Below are positions 36,037-47,494 of a stretch of 64,000 nt of DNA, piece by piece. The notes beneath the pieces were generated by a model. It ran no database searches. It was not told the DNA's origin and saw only the letters and a list, made by a program, of their open reading frames with translations. The translations under genes and the position numbers were made by a program. This stretch comes from Enterobacter ludwigii (lineage in GTDB: Bacteria; Pseudomonadota; Gammaproteobacteria; Enterobacterales; Enterobacteriaceae). Within the stretch, counting starts at the first letter, position 1. Each line of letters starts with the position of its first letter. The stretch lies in NCBI RefSeq assembly GCF_001750725.1, contig NZ_CP017279.1, forward strand, positions 4,216,001 to 4,280,000, in the 5' to 3' direction.

Positions 36037-36986
36037 TGAGTCGTCCTCGTCGTCGCGGTCGCGACGTGCATGGTGTGCTGCTGCTGGATAAACCCCAGGG
36101 CGCTTCCAGCAACGACGTGCTGCAAAAAGTTAAGCGTATTTTTAACGCCAACCGTGCGGGCCACACGGGCGCGCTCGATCCGCTGGCGACCGGCATGCTG
36201 CCGATCTGCCTGGGGGAAGCGACAAAGTTTTCCCAGTACCTGCTGGACTCCGATAAGCGCTATCGGGTCATCGCCCGATTAGGCCAGCGCACTGACACCT
36301 CCGATGCCGATGGTCAGGTGGTAGAAGAGCGTCCGGTGACCTTCAGCGCGGAGCAACTTGATGCTGCGCTGGAAAGTTTCCGTGGCGACACGCTGCAGGT
36401 ACCGTCAATGTATTCGGCGCTGAAGTACCAGGGTAAAAAACTGTACGAATATGCACGCCAGGGCATTGACGTTCCTCGTGAACCCCGTCCGATTACCGTG
36501 TACGAACTGCTCTTTATTCGTCACGAAGGCGATGAGCTGGAGCTGGAAGTTCACTGTTCGAAAGGCACCTATATTCGTACCATCATTGACGACCTGGGTG
36601 AAAAGCTGGGTTGCGGTGCGCACGTGATTTACCTGCGTCGCCTGGCTGTCAGCACGTACCCGGTTGAGCGAATGGTGACCCTTGAACATCTGCGCGAGTT
36701 GGTTGAGCAGGCGGAAGCGCAGGAGATTGCGCCGGCCGATTTGCTCGATCCGCTGCTGATGCCAATGGACAGCCCGGCGGCCGATTTCCCGGTTGTTAAT
36801 CTTCCTTTAACATCCTCCGTTTACTTTAAGAACGGAAACCCGGTTCGTACCACCAGTGCTCCTTCTGAAGGTCTGGTGCGCGTGACCGAGGGGGATGAAG
36901 GTAAGTTTATCGGCATGGGTGAAATGGATAGCGAAGGGCGCGTCGCGCCGCGTCGCCTGGTCGTTGAGTATCCGGTTGAAGCCTGA
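36036..36986 (+). CDS. truB: tRNA pseudouridine-55 synthase
   Basis: 316 residues (E. coli 314). The catalytic aspartate is Asp48 in [14 protein letters not shown]. It makes pseudouridine 55 in the T loop of all elongator tRNAs and also acts as an RNA chaperone. It follows rbfA with a one-base overlap. The rpsO promoter region follows. Confidence 0.97.
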   Translation: MSRPRRRGRDVHGVLLLDKPQGASSNDVLQKVKRIFNANRAGHTGALDPLATGMLPICLGEATKFSQYLLDSDKRYRVIARLGQRTDTSDADGQVVEERPVTFSAEQLDAALESFRGDTLQVPSMYSALKYQGKKLYEYARQGIDVPREPRPITVYELLFIRHEGDELELEVHCSKGTYIRTIIDDLGEKLGCGAHVIYLRRLAVSTYPVERMVTLEHLRELVEQAEAQEIAPADLLDPLLMPMDSPAADFPVVNLPLTSSVYFKNGNPVRTTSAPSEGLVRVTEGDEGKFIGMGEMDSEGRVAPRRLVVEYPVEA

Positions 36987-37045
36987 TAGCGATAACGGCT
37001 CGCCTTGCGATAAGCAGGGGAGACGAGTAGAATATCGCGGCTTAA

Positions 37046-37411
<366 letters not shown>

Positions 37412-37427
37412 GTCTTGCGAGTTTCAG

Positions 37428-37454
37428 AAAAGGGGGCCTGATGGCCCCTTTTTT
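37428..37454 (+). terminator. Intrinsic terminator after rpsO
   Basis: AAAAGGGGGCC / GGCCCCTTTT with a TGAT loop and six T. Confidence 0.9.
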
Positions 37455-37525
37455 CAACCAGACGGCAGCAATTCACTGGAAACTATTGTATTGTTGCTAT
37501 AAATGATCTTCATTGCAGAGGTTCG

Positions 37526-37577
37526 CGCGGCTAATGAGAGGCTTCACCCATGGGGGTGTTGGTTGTCATTAGTCGCG
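37526..37577 (+). promoter_or_regulatory. pnp leader hairpin (RNase III site)
   Basis: CGCGG-CTAATGA (37526-37537) pairs with TCATTAG-TCGCG (37566-37577) around an inner GC-rich stem, 77 bases upstream of pnp. E. coli pnp has the same kind of long leader stem, cut by RNase III so that PNPase can repress its own mRNA; the function here is by homology. Confidence 0.7.
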
Positions 37578-37653
37578 AGGATGCGAAGAAGGTCGGGTTA
37601 AAACGTCAGCACACCGGTGGTGTGCTGTCATACATTTAAGAAAGGACAGAACT

Positions 37654-39792
37654 TTGCTGAATCCGATCGTTCGTAAATTCCAGTATGGTCAACACACCGT
37701 CACGCTGGAAACCGGCATGATGGCACGTCAGGCTACTGCTGCCGTTATGGTAAGCATGGATGACACTGCGGTATTCGTAACCGTAGTTGGCCAGAAAAAA
37801 GCAAAACCAGGTCAGGACTTCTTCCCACTGACCGTTAACTACCAGGAGCGTACCTACGCTGCCGGTAAAATTCCGGGTGGCTTCTTCCGTCGTGAAGGCC
37901 GTCCAAGCGAAGGCGAAACCCTGATTGCGCGTCTGATTGACCGCCCGGTTCGTCCGCTGTTCCCGGAAGGCTTCGTGAACGAAGTGCAGGTTATCGCGAC
38001 CGTTGTTTCCGTTAACCCACAGGTTAACCCGGATATCGTTGCGATGATCGGTGCTTCTGCAGCCCTGTCACTGTCTGGTATTCCATTCAATGGCCCAATC
38101 GGTGCTGCACGCGTTGGTTACATCAACGACCAGTACGTGCTGAACCCAACGCAGGAAGAGCTGAAAGAAAGTAAGCTGGACCTGGTTGTTGCTGGTACTG
38201 AAGCGGCTGTGCTGATGGTTGAATCCGAAGCGGAACTGCTGAGCGAAGACCAGATGCTGGGCGCGGTGGTCTTTGGCCACGATCAGCAGCAGATCGTTAT
38301 TCAGAACATCAACGATCTGGTTAAAGAGGCGGGCAAACCACGTTGGGACTGGCAGCCTGAAGCCGTCAACGACGCGCTGAATGCACGCGTTGCTGCGCTG
38401 GCTGAATCTCGTCTGAGCGATGCTTATCGCATCACCGACAAACAGGAGCGTTATGCTCAGGTTGACGTGATCAAAGACGAAACTATCGCAACGCTGATTG
38501 CTGAAGACGAAACGCTGGATGCTAACGAGCTGAGCGAAATTCTGCACGCTATCGAGAAAAACGTGGTTCGTAGCCGCGTCCTGGCGGGTGAGCCGCGTAT
38601 CGATGGCCGCGAAAAAGACATGATCCGTGGTCTGGACGTGCGTACTGGCGTTCTGCCACGTACTCACGGTTCTGCACTGTTCACCCGTGGCGAAACGCAG
38701 GCGCTGGTTACCGCGACCCTGGGGACAGCACGTGACGCGCAGAACATCGACGAACTGATGGGCGAGCGTACTGACAGCTTCCTGTTCCACTACAACTTCC
38801 CTCCATACTCCGTAGGTGAAACCGGTATGGTGGGTTCGCCTAAGCGTCGTGAAATTGGTCACGGTCGTCTGGCGAAGCGTGGTGTGCTGGCAGTGATGCC
38901 GGATGCTGACAAATTCCCGTACACCGTTCGTGTGGTTTCTGAAATCACCGAATCTAACGGTTCTTCTTCCATGGCTTCCGTGTGTGGCGCATCTCTGGCG
39001 CTGATGGATGCAGGCGTGCCAATCAAAGCCGCCGTTGCGGGTATCGCAATGGGCCTGGTGAAAGAAGGCGAGAACTTTGTTGTTCTGTCTGACATTCTGG
39101 GCGACGAAGACCACCTGGGCGATATGGACTTCAAAGTTGCGGGTTCCCGCGACGGTATCTCTGCGCTGCAGATGGATATCAAAATTGAAGGTATCACCAA
39201 AGAGATCATGCAGGTTGCGCTGAACCAGGCTAAAGGTGCTCGTCTGCACATCCTGGGCGTGATGGAACAGGCGATCAACGCGCCACGTGGCGACATTTCT
39301 CAGTTCGCTCCGCGTATCCACACCATCAAGATCAATCCAGACAAGATCAAAGATGTTATCGGTAAGGGCGGTTCCGTTATCCGTGCTCTGACCGAAGAGA
39401 CTGGCACCACTATCGAAATCGAAGATGACGGTACGGTGAAAATTGCAGCGACCGACGGCGAGAAAGCGAAATTCGCTATTCGTCGCATCGAAGAAATTAC
39501 TGCAGAAATCGAAGTGGGCCGTATCTACAATGGTAAAGTGACCCGTATCGTTGACTTTGGCGCGTTCGTTGCCATCGGTGGCGGTAAAGAAGGTCTGGTT
39601 CACATCTCTCAAATCGCTGACAAGCGCGTTGAGAAAGTGACCGATTACCTGCAGATGGGTCAGGAAGTCCCGGTTAAAGTTCTGGAAGTTGACCGCCAGG
39701 GCCGTATCCGTCTGAGCATTAAAGAAGCAACCGAGCAGTCTCAGCCGGCTGCTGCGCCAGAAGCATCGGCAGCAGAACAGCAAGGCGAGTAA
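37654..39792 (+). CDS. pnp: Polyribonucleotide nucleotidyltransferase (PNPase)
   Basis: 712 residues from a TTG start (E. coli 711, also TTG) preceded by AAGGA. Two RNase PH domains flank a helical region; KH ([13 protein letters not shown]) and S1 ([12 protein letters not shown]) domains follow, then an Ala/Gln-rich tail. It is a 3'-5' phosphorolytic exoribonuclease and part of the RNA degradosome. Control is probably autogenous through the leader hairpin. Confidence 0.98.
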   Translation: MLNPIVRKFQYGQHTVTLETGMMARQATAAVMVSMDDTAVFVTVVGQKKAKPGQDFFPLTVNYQERTYAAGKIPGGFFRREGRPSEGETLIARLIDRPVRPLFPEGFVNEVQVIATVVSVNPQVNPDIVAMIGASAALSLSGIPFNGPIGAARVGYINDQYVLNPTQEELKESKLDLVVAGTEAAVLMVESEAELLSEDQMLGAVVFGHDQQQIVIQNINDLVKEAGKPRWDWQPEAVNDALNARVAALAESRLSDAYRITDKQERYAQVDVIKDETIATLIAEDETLDANELSEILHAIEKNVVRSRVLAGEPRIDGREKDMIRGLDVRTGVLPRTHGSALFTRGETQALVTATLGTARDAQNIDELMGERTDSFLFHYNFPPYSVGETGMVGSPKRREIGHGRLAKRGVLAVMPDADKFPYTVRVVSEITESNGSSSMASVCGASLALMDAGVPIKAAVAGIAMGLVKEGENFVVLSDILGDEDHLGDMDFKVAGSRDGISALQMDIKIEGITKEIMQVALNQAKGARLHILGVMEQAINAPRGDISQFAPRIHTIKINPDKIKDVIGKGGSVIRALTEETGTTIEIEDDGTVKIAATDGEKAKFAIRRIEEITAEIEVGRIYNGKVTRIVDFGAFVAIGGGKEGLVHISQIADKRVEKVTDYLQMGQEVPVKVLEVDRQGRIRLSIKEATEQSQPAAAPEASAAEQQGE

Positions 39793-39803
39793 GTGTTGCA
39801 TTT

Positions 39804-39825
39804 GCCCTCCGCTTCGGTGGAGGGC
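39804..39825 (+). terminator. Hairpin with TTCG tetraloop after pnp
   Basis: GCCCTCCGC / GTGGAGGGC closed by a UUCG tetraloop, 12 bases after pnp. No strong T-run follows; likely a partial terminator or stabilising 3' hairpin before nlpI. Confidence 0.6.
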
Positions 39826-39902
39826 CTATTATCAGGCAGGACGCCTTGTTAAGCCGCCGGGGGACAGGACGTTCATCCAATAGTTGTCTTCGGGAGTGGG
39901 AA

Positions 39903-40787
39903 ATGAAGCCTTTTTTGCGCTGGTGTTTCGTTGCGACAGCTTTAACGCTGGCAGGATGCAGCAACTCTGCCTGGCGTAAGAGCGAAGTCCTCGCAGTGCC
40001 ATTGCAACCGACTTTGCAGCAGGAAGTGATTCTGGCACGCATGGAACAAATTCTTGCCAGTCGGGCTTTAACCGATGACGAACGCGCACAGCTTTTATAT
40101 GAGCGCGGAGTGTTGTATGATAGTCTCGGTCTGAGGGCATTAGCGCGGAATGATTTCTCACAAGCGCTGGCAATCCGACCTGATATGCCTGAAGTATTCA
40201 ATTACTTAGGCATTTATTTAACGCAGGCAGGCAATTTTGATGCTGCCTATGAAGCGTTTGATTCTGTACTTGAGCTTGATCCAACTTACAACTACGCGCA
40301 CTTGAATCGCGGTATCGCCCTGTATTACGGCGGTCGTGATAAGTTAGCGCAAGATGATCTGCTGGCGTTTTATCAAGACGATCCTAATGATCCTTTCCGC
40401 AGTCTGTGGTTATACATCGTTGAGCAGAAGCTCGATGAGAAGCAGGCAAAAGAAGCACTGAAACAGCGCTTCGATAAATCGGACAAGGAACAGTGGGGAT
40501 GGAACATTGTCGAGTTCTACCTGGGCAACATTAGCGAAGCAACGCTGATGGAACGCCTCAAGGCGGACGCAACGGATAACACCTCGCTCGCTGAGCATCT
40601 CAGTGAAACCAACTTCTATTTAGGTAAGTACTACCTAAGTCTGGGGGATAAGGACAGCGCTACGGCACTGTTCAAATTAGCGGTTGCTAACAACGTACAC
40701 AACTTCGTTGAGCACCGTTATGCATTGTTGGAATTATCGCTCTTGGGCCAGGAGCAAGACGACCTGGCAGAATCGGACCAGCAATAG
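39903..40787 (+). CDS. nlpI: Lipoprotein NlpI
   Basis: 294 residues from the ATG at 39903, the E. coli length. The lipobox LAGC places the lipidated cysteine at Cys19. Several TPR repeats follow (for example [36 protein letters not shown]). NlpI is an outer-membrane adaptor that scaffolds peptidoglycan hydrolases and brings MepS to the protease Prc. It lies between pnp and yrbN-deaD, as in E. coli. Confidence 0.97.
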   Translation: MKPFLRWCFVATALTLAGCSNSAWRKSEVLAVPLQPTLQQEVILARMEQILASRALTDDERAQLLYERGVLYDSLGLRALARNDFSQALAIRPDMPEVFNYLGIYLTQAGNFDAAYEAFDSVLELDPTYNYAHLNRGIALYYGGRDKLAQDDLLAFYQDDPNDPFRSLWLYIVEQKLDEKQAKEALKQRFDKSDKEQWGWNIVEFYLGNISEATLMERLKADATDNTSLAEHLSETNFYLGKYYLSLGDKDSATALFKLAVANNVHNFVEHRYALLELSLLGQEQDDLAESDQQ

Positions 40788-40894
40788 CTGACGACATAAA
40801 CATCAGCCCGTAATCTTTTGATTGCCATCACCTTAACTGGTGAGGGCGTTGTTGTTCGTCAATACATCTACTTTGAGCCGGTTCACACTTTTCA

Positions 40895-40975
40895 ATGAAA
40901 ATTGCTAATCATTTTCACGATGAGCTAAGTAGACTGGCCGCCATTGACATTGAGGCACTCGTACTACATGGCTGA
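40895..40975 (+). CDS. yrbN: Small protein YrbN, overlapping the deaD start
   Basis: 26 residues, [18 protein letters not shown] followed by IEALVLHG. E. coli has a small protein gene, yrbN, of the same length at this place. The stop lies 8 bases inside deaD, so ribosomes finishing YrbN end next to the deaD start; a leader-peptide or coupling role in deaD translation is possible. The ATG follows a cold-shock-type long leader. Function unknown. Confidence 0.75.
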   Translation: MKIANHFHDELSRLAAIDIEALVLHG

Positions 40976-42872
40976 ATTCGAAACCACTTTTGCAGATCTG
41001 GGCCTGAAGGCTCCTATCCTTGAAGCCCTTACCGATCTGGGTTACGAAAAACCATCTCCGATCCAGGCAGAATGTATCCCACATCTGTTGTCTGGTCGTG
41101 ACGTGCTGGGCATGGCCCAGACTGGTAGCGGCAAAACCGCAGCGTTCTCGCTGCCGCTGCTGCACAACATCGATCCGGAACTGCGTGCACCGCAGATCCT
41201 CGTCCTGGCTCCAACCCGTGAACTGGCTGTTCAGGTTGCAGAAGCTATGACTGATTTCTCTAAACATATGCGCGGCGTAAACGTGGTGGCCCTGTACGGT
41301 GGCCAGCGTTATGACGTGCAGTTACGTGCCCTGCGCCAGGGTCCACAGATTGTTGTCGGTACGCCGGGCCGTCTGCTGGATCACCTGAAGCGCGGTACCC
41401 TTGACCTCTCTAAACTGAGCGGTCTGGTACTGGATGAAGCAGATGAAATGCTGCGTATGGGCTTCATCGAAGACGTAGAAACGATTATGGCGCAGATCCC
41501 GGAAGGTCATCAGACCGCTCTGTTCTCTGCAACCATGCCAGAAGCGATTCGTCGCATTACCCGCCGCTTCATGAAAGAGCCGCAGGAAGTGCGCATTCAG
41601 TCCAGCGTGACCACTCGCCCGGACATCAGCCAGAGCTACTGGTCTGTATACGGTATGCGTAAAAACGAAGCGCTGGTTCGTTTCCTGGAAGCGGAAGATT
41701 TTGATGCGGCGATTATCTTCGTTCGTACCAAAAACGCGACCCTGGAAGTGGCTGAAGCGCTGGAGCGTAGCGGCTACAACAGCGCAGCGCTGAACGGTGA
41801 CATGAACCAGGCTCTGCGTGAGCAGACGCTGGAGCGCCTGAAAGACGGTCGTCTGGATATCCTGATTGCAACCGACGTGGCAGCACGTGGTCTGGACGTT
41901 GAGCGTATCAGCCTGGTTGTTAACTACGATATTCCAATGGACTCCGAGTCCTACGTTCACCGTATCGGTCGTACCGGTCGTGCGGGTCGTGCAGGTCGTG
42001 CGCTGCTGTTCGTTGAGAACCGCGAGCGTCGTCTGCTGCGTAACATTGAACGCACCATGAAGCTGACCATTCCAGAAGCGGAACTGCCAAATGCAGAACT
42101 GCTGGGCAAACGCCGTCTGGAAAAATTCGCCGCGAAAGTCCAGCAGCAGCTGGAAAGCAGCGACCTGGACCAGTATCGTGCGCTGCTGGCACAGATTCAG
42201 CCTACCGCTGAAGGCGAAGAGCTGGATATGGAAACGCTGGCCGCAGCACTGCTGAAAATGGCACAGGGCGAACGTACCCTGATCGTGCCACCAGATGCAC
42301 CGATGCGTCCTAAGCGTGAGTTCCGTGACCGTGACGAGCGTTTCGAACGTCGTGGCGACCGTAACGATCGTGGTCCACGTGCTGACCGTCCAGAGCGCAG
42401 TGGCGAAGAGCGTCCACGTCGTGAGCGTCGTGACGCTGGCGAAATGGAACTGTACCGCATTGAAGTGGGCCGTGATGATGGTGTTGAAGTTCGTCATATC
42501 GTTGGCGCGATCGCTAACGAAGGCGACATCAGCAGCCGTTACATCGGTAACATCAAGCTGTTCGCATCTCACTCTACCATCGAGCTGCCAAAAGGCATGC
42601 CGGGCGAAGTACTGCAGCACTTTACTCGCACCCGCATCCTGAACAAGCCGATGAACATGCAGCTGATGGGCGATGCCCAGCCACGTACTGACCGTGGTGG
42701 CGAACGTCGTGGCGGTGGTCGTGGTTTCGGTGGCGAACGTCGTGAAGGCGGTCGTAGCGAAGGCAACCGCGCTGGCGCAGGCGAAGGTCGTCGTTTCTCT
42801 GGCGAGCGTCGCGAAAGCCGTGGCCCACGTCGTGAAGAAGGTACCGCTCGTCGTCGTTTCGGTGACGCGTAA
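40968..42872 (+). CDS. deaD: DEAD-box RNA helicase DeaD/CsdA
   Basis: 634 residues from the ATG at 40968 (E. coli 629); an in-frame start at 40944 lies inside yrbN. Helicase motifs: [18 protein letters not shown] (VLDEADEML), SAT (LFSATMPEA), ARGLD and [12 protein letters not shown] DbpA-like RNA-binding domain and an Arg/Gly-rich tail with repeated GGERR/SGERR units follow. It unwinds RNA in 50S assembly and mRNA decay in the cold. Confidence 0.98.
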   Translation: MAEFETTFADLGLKAPILEALTDLGYEKPSPIQAECIPHLLSGRDVLGMAQTGSGKTAAFSLPLLHNIDPELRAPQILVLAPTRELAVQVAEAMTDFSKHMRGVNVVALYGGQRYDVQLRALRQGPQIVVGTPGRLLDHLKRGTLDLSKLSGLVLDEADEMLRMGFIEDVETIMAQIPEGHQTALFSATMPEAIRRITRRFMKEPQEVRIQSSVTTRPDISQSYWSVYGMRKNEALVRFLEAEDFDAAIIFVRTKNATLEVAEALERSGYNSAALNGDMNQALREQTLERLKDGRLDILIATDVAARGLDVERISLVVNYDIPMDSESYVHRIGRTGRAGRAGRALLFVENRERRLLRNIERTMKLTIPEAELPNAELLGKRRLEKFAAKVQQQLESSDLDQYRALLAQIQPTAEGEELDMETLAAALLKMAQGERTLIVPPDAPMRPKREFRDRDERFERRGDRNDRGPRADRPERSGEERPRRERRDAGEMELYRIEVGRDDGVEVRHIVGAIANEGDISSRYIGNIKLFASHSTIELPKGMPGEVLQHFTRTRILNKPMNMQLMGDAQPRTDRGGERRGGGRGFGGERREGGRSEGNRAGAGEGRRFSGERRESRGPRREEGTARRRFGDA

Positions 42873-42904
42873 GTCTTTCGTTTCTGACGTAAAGTAATCT
42901 ATAC

Positions 42905-42935
42905 AGCCCCGATAAACACTGTCGGGGCTTTTTTT
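42905..42935 (+). terminator. Intrinsic terminator after deaD
   Basis: AGCCCCGA / TCGGGGCT with a 9-base loop and seven T, 32 bases after deaD. Confidence 0.88.
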
Positions 42936-42943
42936 ATTCCTTT

Positions 42944-42963
42944 TGTACTCTTGTACTGGTACA
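42944..42963 (+). promoter_or_regulatory. Putative TrpR operator of mtr
   Basis: Three GTAC-containing half-sites in 20 bases: TGTACT (42944-42949) and the inverted repeat TGTACTGGTACA (42952-42963). E. coli mtr is repressed by TrpR at a GTACT-type site in the same place. No TyrR box was assigned. Confidence 0.5.
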
Positions 42964-43014
42964 GTGCTGCACATTAACATGCATAACCGCATTATTGACT
43001 GGAGAAAAGGCTGT

Positions 43015-44259
43015 ATGGCGACACTTACCACCACCCAAACGTCACCTTCGCTGCTTGGCGGCGTGGTGATCATCGGCGGAACCATTATTGGTGCCGGGAT
43101 GTTCTCCCTGCCTGTGGTTATGTCCGGTGCGTGGTTCTTCTGGTCGCTGGCGGCACTGGTGTTTACCTGGTTCTGTATGCTTCATTCCGGGCTGATGATC
43201 CTCGAAGCCAACCTGAACTACCGCATTGGCTCCAGCTTCGACACCATCACTAAAGACCTGTTAGGCAAAGGCTGGAACCTGGTAAACGGCCTCTCCATTG
43301 CCTTTGTGCTCTACATCCTGACTTACGCGTACATCTCAGCGAGTGGCTCCATTCTGCATCACACATTCTCGGAGTTGTCGCTGAACGTGCCGGCAAGAAT
43401 GGCGGGCTTGTGCTTCGCGCTGGGCGTCGCGTTTATCGTCTGGATGAGCACCAAAGCGGTGAGCCGCATGACGGCGATTGTGCTGGGCGCGAAGGTGATC
43501 ACCTTCTTCCTGACCTTCGGCAGCCTGCTTGGGCACGTTACGCCGGCCACGCTGTTCAACGTGGCGGAGACGAATACCGCTTACACGCCGTACCTGCTGA
43601 TGACCCTGCCGTTCTGTCTGGCATCATTTGGTTACCACGGTAATGTGCCGAGCCTGATGAAGTATTACGGTAAAGATCCCCGCACGATTGTGAAGTGCCT
43701 GATCTACGGCACGCTGCTGGCGCTGGCGCTGTACGTGATTTGGCTGCTGGGGACGATGGGCAATATCCCGCGTCCTGAATTTATCAGCATTGCGCAGAAG
43801 GGCGGTAACATTGATGTACTGGTACAGGCGCTGAGCGGCGTACTGAACAGCCGCAGTCTGGATCTGTTGCTGGTAGTATTCTCTAACTTTGCCGTCGCGA
43901 GCTCTTTCCTCGGCGTGACGCTGGGCCTGTTTGACTACCTGGCCGATCTGTTTGGTTTTGATGATTCTGCTATGGGGCGCTTTAAAACCGCGCTGCTGAC
44001 TTTCCTGCCACCGATTGTTGGCGGTCTGCTGTGGCCGAATGGTTTCCTCTATGCCATCGGCTATGCCGGGCTGGCGGCGACCATCTGGGCGGCGATTGTG
44101 CCTGCGCTGCTGGCACGCAAATCACGTAAACGCTTCGGCAGCCCGAAATTCCGCGTCTGGGGTGGAAAGCCGATGATTGCGCTGATTCTGGTGTTCGGTA
44201 TTGGCAACGCGCTGGTGCATGTCCTGTCGAGTTTTAACCTGCTGCCGGTGTATCAGTAA
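43015..44259 (+). CDS. mtr: High-affinity tryptophan permease Mtr
   Basis: 414 residues from the ATG at 43015, the E. coli length, with eleven predicted membrane helices; the first begins [19 protein letters not shown], the signature of the aromatic amino acid (HAAAP) permease family. It imports tryptophan (and indole) with protons. Upstream in-frame codons from 42943 are leader sequence. Confidence 0.97.
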   Translation: MATLTTTQTSPSLLGGVVIIGGTIIGAGMFSLPVVMSGAWFFWSLAALVFTWFCMLHSGLMILEANLNYRIGSSFDTITKDLLGKGWNLVNGLSIAFVLYILTYAYISASGSILHHTFSELSLNVPARMAGLCFALGVAFIVWMSTKAVSRMTAIVLGAKVITFFLTFGSLLGHVTPATLFNVAETNTAYTPYLLMTLPFCLASFGYHGNVPSLMKYYGKDPRTIVKCLIYGTLLALALYVIWLLGTMGNIPRPEFISIAQKGGNIDVLVQALSGVLNSRSLDLLLVVFSNFAVASSFLGVTLGLFDYLADLFGFDDSAMGRFKTALLTFLPPIVGGLLWPNGFLYAIGYAGLAATIWAAIVPALLARKSRKRFGSPKFRVWGGKPMIALILVFGIGNALVHVLSSFNLLPVYQ

Positions 44260-44266
44260 CACCACC

Positions 44267-44297
44267 TGTCACCCTCTCCCGACGGGAGAGGGTGACA
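44267..44297. terminator. Long perfect hairpin between mtr and yhbW
   Basis: A 14-bp perfect inverted repeat (TGTCACCCTCTCCC / GGGAGAGGGTGACA) with a 3-base loop fills the gap between convergent mtr and yhbW. No T-run. The CCCTCTCCC/GGGAGAGGG core recurs in many enterobacterial intergenic repeats, so it may be a dispersed repeat acting for both genes. Confidence 0.65.
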
Positions 44298-44304
44298 AAC
44301 CGCG

Positions 44305-45312
44305 CTAACCTGACACTTCCTCTTTCACCTGCATCGCCAGGTCAAACGAATGCAAGCGTGCCTGATGATCGAAAATCTGGCCGTTAACCATAATTTCATC
44401 CGCCTGCGTCTCACGCAGCACCGCCTCCAGCCCGTAACGCACTTTTGCCTTATCCCCCACCAGCGACATGCTCAGCGCCTGCTGAACGCCATACTGTTCG
44501 GATGCCGACCACAGCTGATGCATATTCTCCACCGGCGGCGGCAGCTGGCCGGTCTCACCGCGACGCAACTTCACAAAAGCCTGTTGCATGGAGGTGAACA
44601 GGAATTCCGCATCGCGATTGCTGTCGGCGGCAACGATGTTGATGCACACCATCGCATACGGTTTTTCCAGACGCTCTGAAGGTTTGAAGTTTGTGCGATA
44701 GAGGTGAAGCGCCTGGTGGAGCATATCTGGCGCGAAGTGTGAGGCAAAGGCGAACGGCAGCCCCAGCTGCGCGGCAAGCTGCGCGCTGTACAGGCTTGAG
44801 CCCAACAGCCACACCGGGATCTTCTCACCGTAGCCTGGCACCGGGCGCACGTGCGGGTTAGGGTCACGCGCGTCAAACCAGTCCACCAGTTCAGCCACAT
44901 CGCGCGGGAAGTTATCGATGTCGCCGCTCATATGGCGACGCAGGGCGCGCATGGTCGGCTGGTCGCTGCCCGGCGCACGGCCAAGACCCAGGTCGATACG
45001 GCCAGGATAGAGGGTATTCAGCGTACCAAACTGCTCGGCAATCACCAGCGGGGCATGGTTCGGCAACATCACGCCACCGGAGCCAAGGTGCAGCGTGGTG
45101 GTGTTCGCCGCCAGGTAACCAATCAGCACGGAGGTCGCGGCACTGGCGATACCAACCATATTGTGGTGCTCAGCCAGCCAGTAACGGTGATAACCGCGTT
45201 TTTCTGCCAGGCGAGCGAGATCGAGAGAGTGGGTAAAGGCTTCTCGTGCTGAGGACCCTTGAGGGATCGGCGCCAGATCCAGCACCGAAAACGGAATGGT
45301 TTTATCAGTCAT
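44305..45312 (-). CDS. yhbW: Luciferase-like flavin monooxygenase YhbW
   Basis: 335 residues, as in E. coli. It has a bacterial-luciferase-type TIM barrel, with conserved YWLAEHHNM and [14 protein letters not shown] segments. Such proteins use reduced flavin and oxygen; the substrate of YhbW is unknown. It is a single gene facing mtr. Confidence 0.93.
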   Translation of the reverse strand: MTDKTIPFSVLDLAPIPQGSSAREAFTHSLDLARLAEKRGYHRYWLAEHHNMVGIASAATSVLIGYLAANTTTLHLGSGGVMLPNHAPLVIAEQFGTLNTLYPGRIDLGLGRAPGSDQPTMRALRRHMSGDIDNFPRDVAELVDWFDARDPNPHVRPVPGYGEKIPVWLLGSSLYSAQLAAQLGLPFAFASHFAPDMLHQALHLYRTNFKPSERLEKPYAMVCINIVAADSNRDAEFLFTSMQQAFVKLRRGETGQLPPPVENMHQLWSASEQYGVQQALSMSLVGDKAKVRYGLEAVLRETQADEIMVNGQIFDHQARLHSFDLAMQVKEEVSG

Positions 45313-45401
45313 AACAGCTCACTTTGTCGACGGTGAATCTTTTAATAGTGCATTAAAATTTAATAACCGTTGTTAACAAAGTGAGCTTTTACATTTCTTC
45401 T

Positions 45402-46280
45402 TCAGCCCTGTAGCACCAGCCCGGGGAGGCGTTTCCAGTAGCCGTTACAGTCGCTGTTAGCGGTTAACGGCAGCGGAGCGTCACCGTTTTCATTGGCGCG
45501 GAAGGCATCCAGCATGGCGAATACGCCCGTATCCACCGGTGACAGGCGCACCATGTCGACCAGACCGTTCATCGACGCCAGTTCATTGCCGAGGTTATAC
45601 ACATAGCCGCTCATGGTCTGGATACCGTTCAGGACGAACACCTGCTGATTTTCCTGCGACAGCATGCTGCGCCCGTTCGGGTATTTGATGCAGCAGGTTT
45701 CACACTCGTCTTTCGGGCGGTCTTCAGAGCGGGCGGTGAAGCAGCGGGCAGAATAGGCCAGCGGCAGATGACCATAGCTCAGCACTTCCACCTCAAACTG
45801 ATTGCGAATACCCAGCGTTTCGCACTGGTTGAGCAGGTTAGCCAGCCAGTCGCGCGAGAGTTCGACCGGCATGCACCAGCGCGTCATCCCCTGTTTAAGC
45901 AGCAGGCGCAGCGTCACGGCGTTATAGCAGTTCAGCGCATGGCCTGCGACAAACGGCAGCCTGCGTTCGGCGCACATGTTCACTACGCCCAGATCGCTGG
46001 CTTCCAGCAGGAATTCACCGTTCTCTACGTAGCGTTTGAGTTCACCCAGTTCGGAGGAGGCCTGGACGAGGGCGAGCGTTGAGAGCACCACCTGTTTACC
46101 GCTTCCGGCGAGGCTTTTCGCCATATCCAGCCAGTCGCCCACTTTGGTGGCGCGGCGCTTGCTGCATACCGCTTCACCGAGGTAAATCACATCTGCGCTG
46201 CTGGTCGCGGCCTGGTGGTAAAAATCTTCCAGCGTCTCTTTTGGCCAGTAGTAGAGCACCGGCCCTAATGAATATTTCAT
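45402..46280 (-). CDS. ubiV: O2-independent ubiquinone hydroxylation protein UbiV
   Basis: 292 residues from the ATG at 46280, matching E. coli UbiV (YhbV); the frame extends upstream to 46472 inside ubiU. It is a U32-peptidase-like barrel with cysteines for a 4Fe-4S cluster: Cys39 plus a cluster in SARCFTARSEDRPKDECETC. It works with UbiU in the oxygen-independent hydroxylation of the ubiquinone ring. It starts 7 bases after ubiU. Confidence 0.95.
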   Translation of the reverse strand: MKYSLGPVLYYWPKETLEDFYHQAATSSADVIYLGEAVCSKRRATKVGDWLDMAKSLAGSGKQVVLSTLALVQASSELGELKRYVENGEFLLEASDLGVVNMCAERRLPFVAGHALNCYNAVTLRLLLKQGMTRWCMPVELSRDWLANLLNQCETLGIRNQFEVEVLSYGHLPLAYSARCFTARSEDRPKDECETCCIKYPNGRSMLSQENQQVFVLNGIQTMSGYVYNLGNELASMNGLVDMVRLSPVDTGVFAMLDAFRANENGDAPLPLTANSDCNGYWKRLPGLVLQG

Positions 46281-46287
46281 GATTATC

Positions 46288-47283
46288 TCACTGCCATTTA
46301 CGGTGATACGCGCCAAGCGTGGTTTGTGTACCCTCGGACATCGCACCGAGTGTCTCCATCCACGCCGGTTGCGGTGCGTAGTTCTGCGGGTCTGCCATGC
46401 AGCGATCGATAGCCTGGCGCCAGACTTTCGCCACCTGGCTGACGTACGCCGGGCTGCGCTGGCGGCCCTCAATTTTCACCGAGGCGATATTGGCGGCCAG
46501 CAGTTCTGGCAGCAGTTCCAGCGTATTAAGGCTGGTTGGCTCTTCCAGCGCGTGGTAACGCTCGCCGTCTACCAGATAGCGGCCTTTGCACAGCGTCGGG
46601 TAACCGGCATTTTCGCCGTCCTGATAGCGGTCAATCAGCACGTCGTTCAGGCGCGATTCCAGCCCCTGCGGCGTTTGTTGCCAGCGAACAAAGCGGGCGG
46701 GCGAGCAGGCCCCAACGGTATTGGGGGATTCGCCGGTTAAATAGGAAGAGAGATAGCAACGGCCTTCGGCCATGATACACAGGCTGCCAAAGGCAAAAAC
46801 TTCCAGTGGTACTGGCGTGACGCGCGCGAGTTGCTTAACCTGATGAATAGAGAGCACGCGTGGCAGCACCACGCGGGCAACATCAAAGTGACGATGATAA
46901 AAACGCACCGCCTCTTCGTTAGTGGCAGATGCCTGAACGGAGACGTGACGCTCAATATGAGGATAGCGTTCTGCCGCATACTCAAGCATAGCGAGGTCGG
47001 CGAGGATCAGCGCATCGGCACCCAGCTGTGCTGCCATATCCACCGCGCGTTGCCAGCGGGCGTAGCCATCAGGATGGGCGAAGGTATTGATGGCGATATG
47101 CAGTTTGCGGCAGTGCTGGTGGACGAAGGTAACGGCTTCCTGAAGCTTTTTCTCCGTAAAGTTGAGGCCAGCAAAATGGCGGGCGTTGGTATCATCTTTC
47201 AGCCCGATATAGACCGCATCGGCCCCATTTTCGATGGCCGCCTTAAGCGCCGGAAGATTTCCGGCTGGGCAGAGCAGCTCCAT
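46288..47283 (-). CDS. ubiU: O2-independent ubiquinone hydroxylation protein UbiU
   Basis: 331 residues, as in E. coli UbiU (YhbU). It begins MELLCPAGNLPALKAAIENG, the U32 family signature, and has conserved cysteines near CIMAEGRC and GACSPAR that hold the Fe-S cluster. It forms a heterodimer with UbiV (next gene). Divergent from ubiT, so the three anaerobic ubiquinone genes share one control region. Confidence 0.96.
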   Translation of the reverse strand: MELLCPAGNLPALKAAIENGADAVYIGLKDDTNARHFAGLNFTEKKLQEAVTFVHQHCRKLHIAINTFAHPDGYARWQRAVDMAAQLGADALILADLAMLEYAAERYPHIERHVSVQASATNEEAVRFYHRHFDVARVVLPRVLSIHQVKQLARVTPVPLEVFAFGSLCIMAEGRCYLSSYLTGESPNTVGACSPARFVRWQQTPQGLESRLNDVLIDRYQDGENAGYPTLCKGRYLVDGERYHALEEPTSLNTLELLPELLAANIASVKIEGRQRSPAYVSQVAKVWRQAIDRCMADPQNYAPQPAWMETLGAMSEGTQTTLGAYHRKWQ

Positions 47284-47356
47284 AATTTATCCTGATGTAG
47301 TCGATCGCAAATTTGTTAACGAGCTGGGATTTTAATTAACCCATACGCGACAATTT

Positions 47357-47370
47357 TTGATTTAAGGCAG
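47357..47370 (-). promoter_or_regulatory. Weak FNR-box candidate in the ubiU/ubiT gap
   Basis: TTGATTTAAGGCAG keeps one perfect half-site (TTGAT) of TTGAT-N4-ATCAA and two of five positions in the other half. It lies about 80 bases upstream of ubiU. FNR control of ubiUV is known in E. coli, which is the main reason to list it. Confidence 0.35.
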
Positions 47371-47494
47371 CTAATGGCGTATTGATGGCACCAATAATGA
47401 GGTACACCTGACGACAGTTTGTTGATTTACGCCGCTATGTTGTGCTTCGGATATGGCAAAATAGCAGGACTATAGCTATCAGGGAGTAAAGCTC

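Noticed and set aside
38068..39801. 577-codon open frame antisense to pnp
   Set aside because: Shadow of the highly biased pnp gene; Phe/Asn/His/Thr-rich composition typical of reverse-complement reading.
41322..43085. 587-codon open frame antisense to deaD
   Set aside because: Shadow of deaD; low-complexity Thr-rich composition and no recognisable domain.
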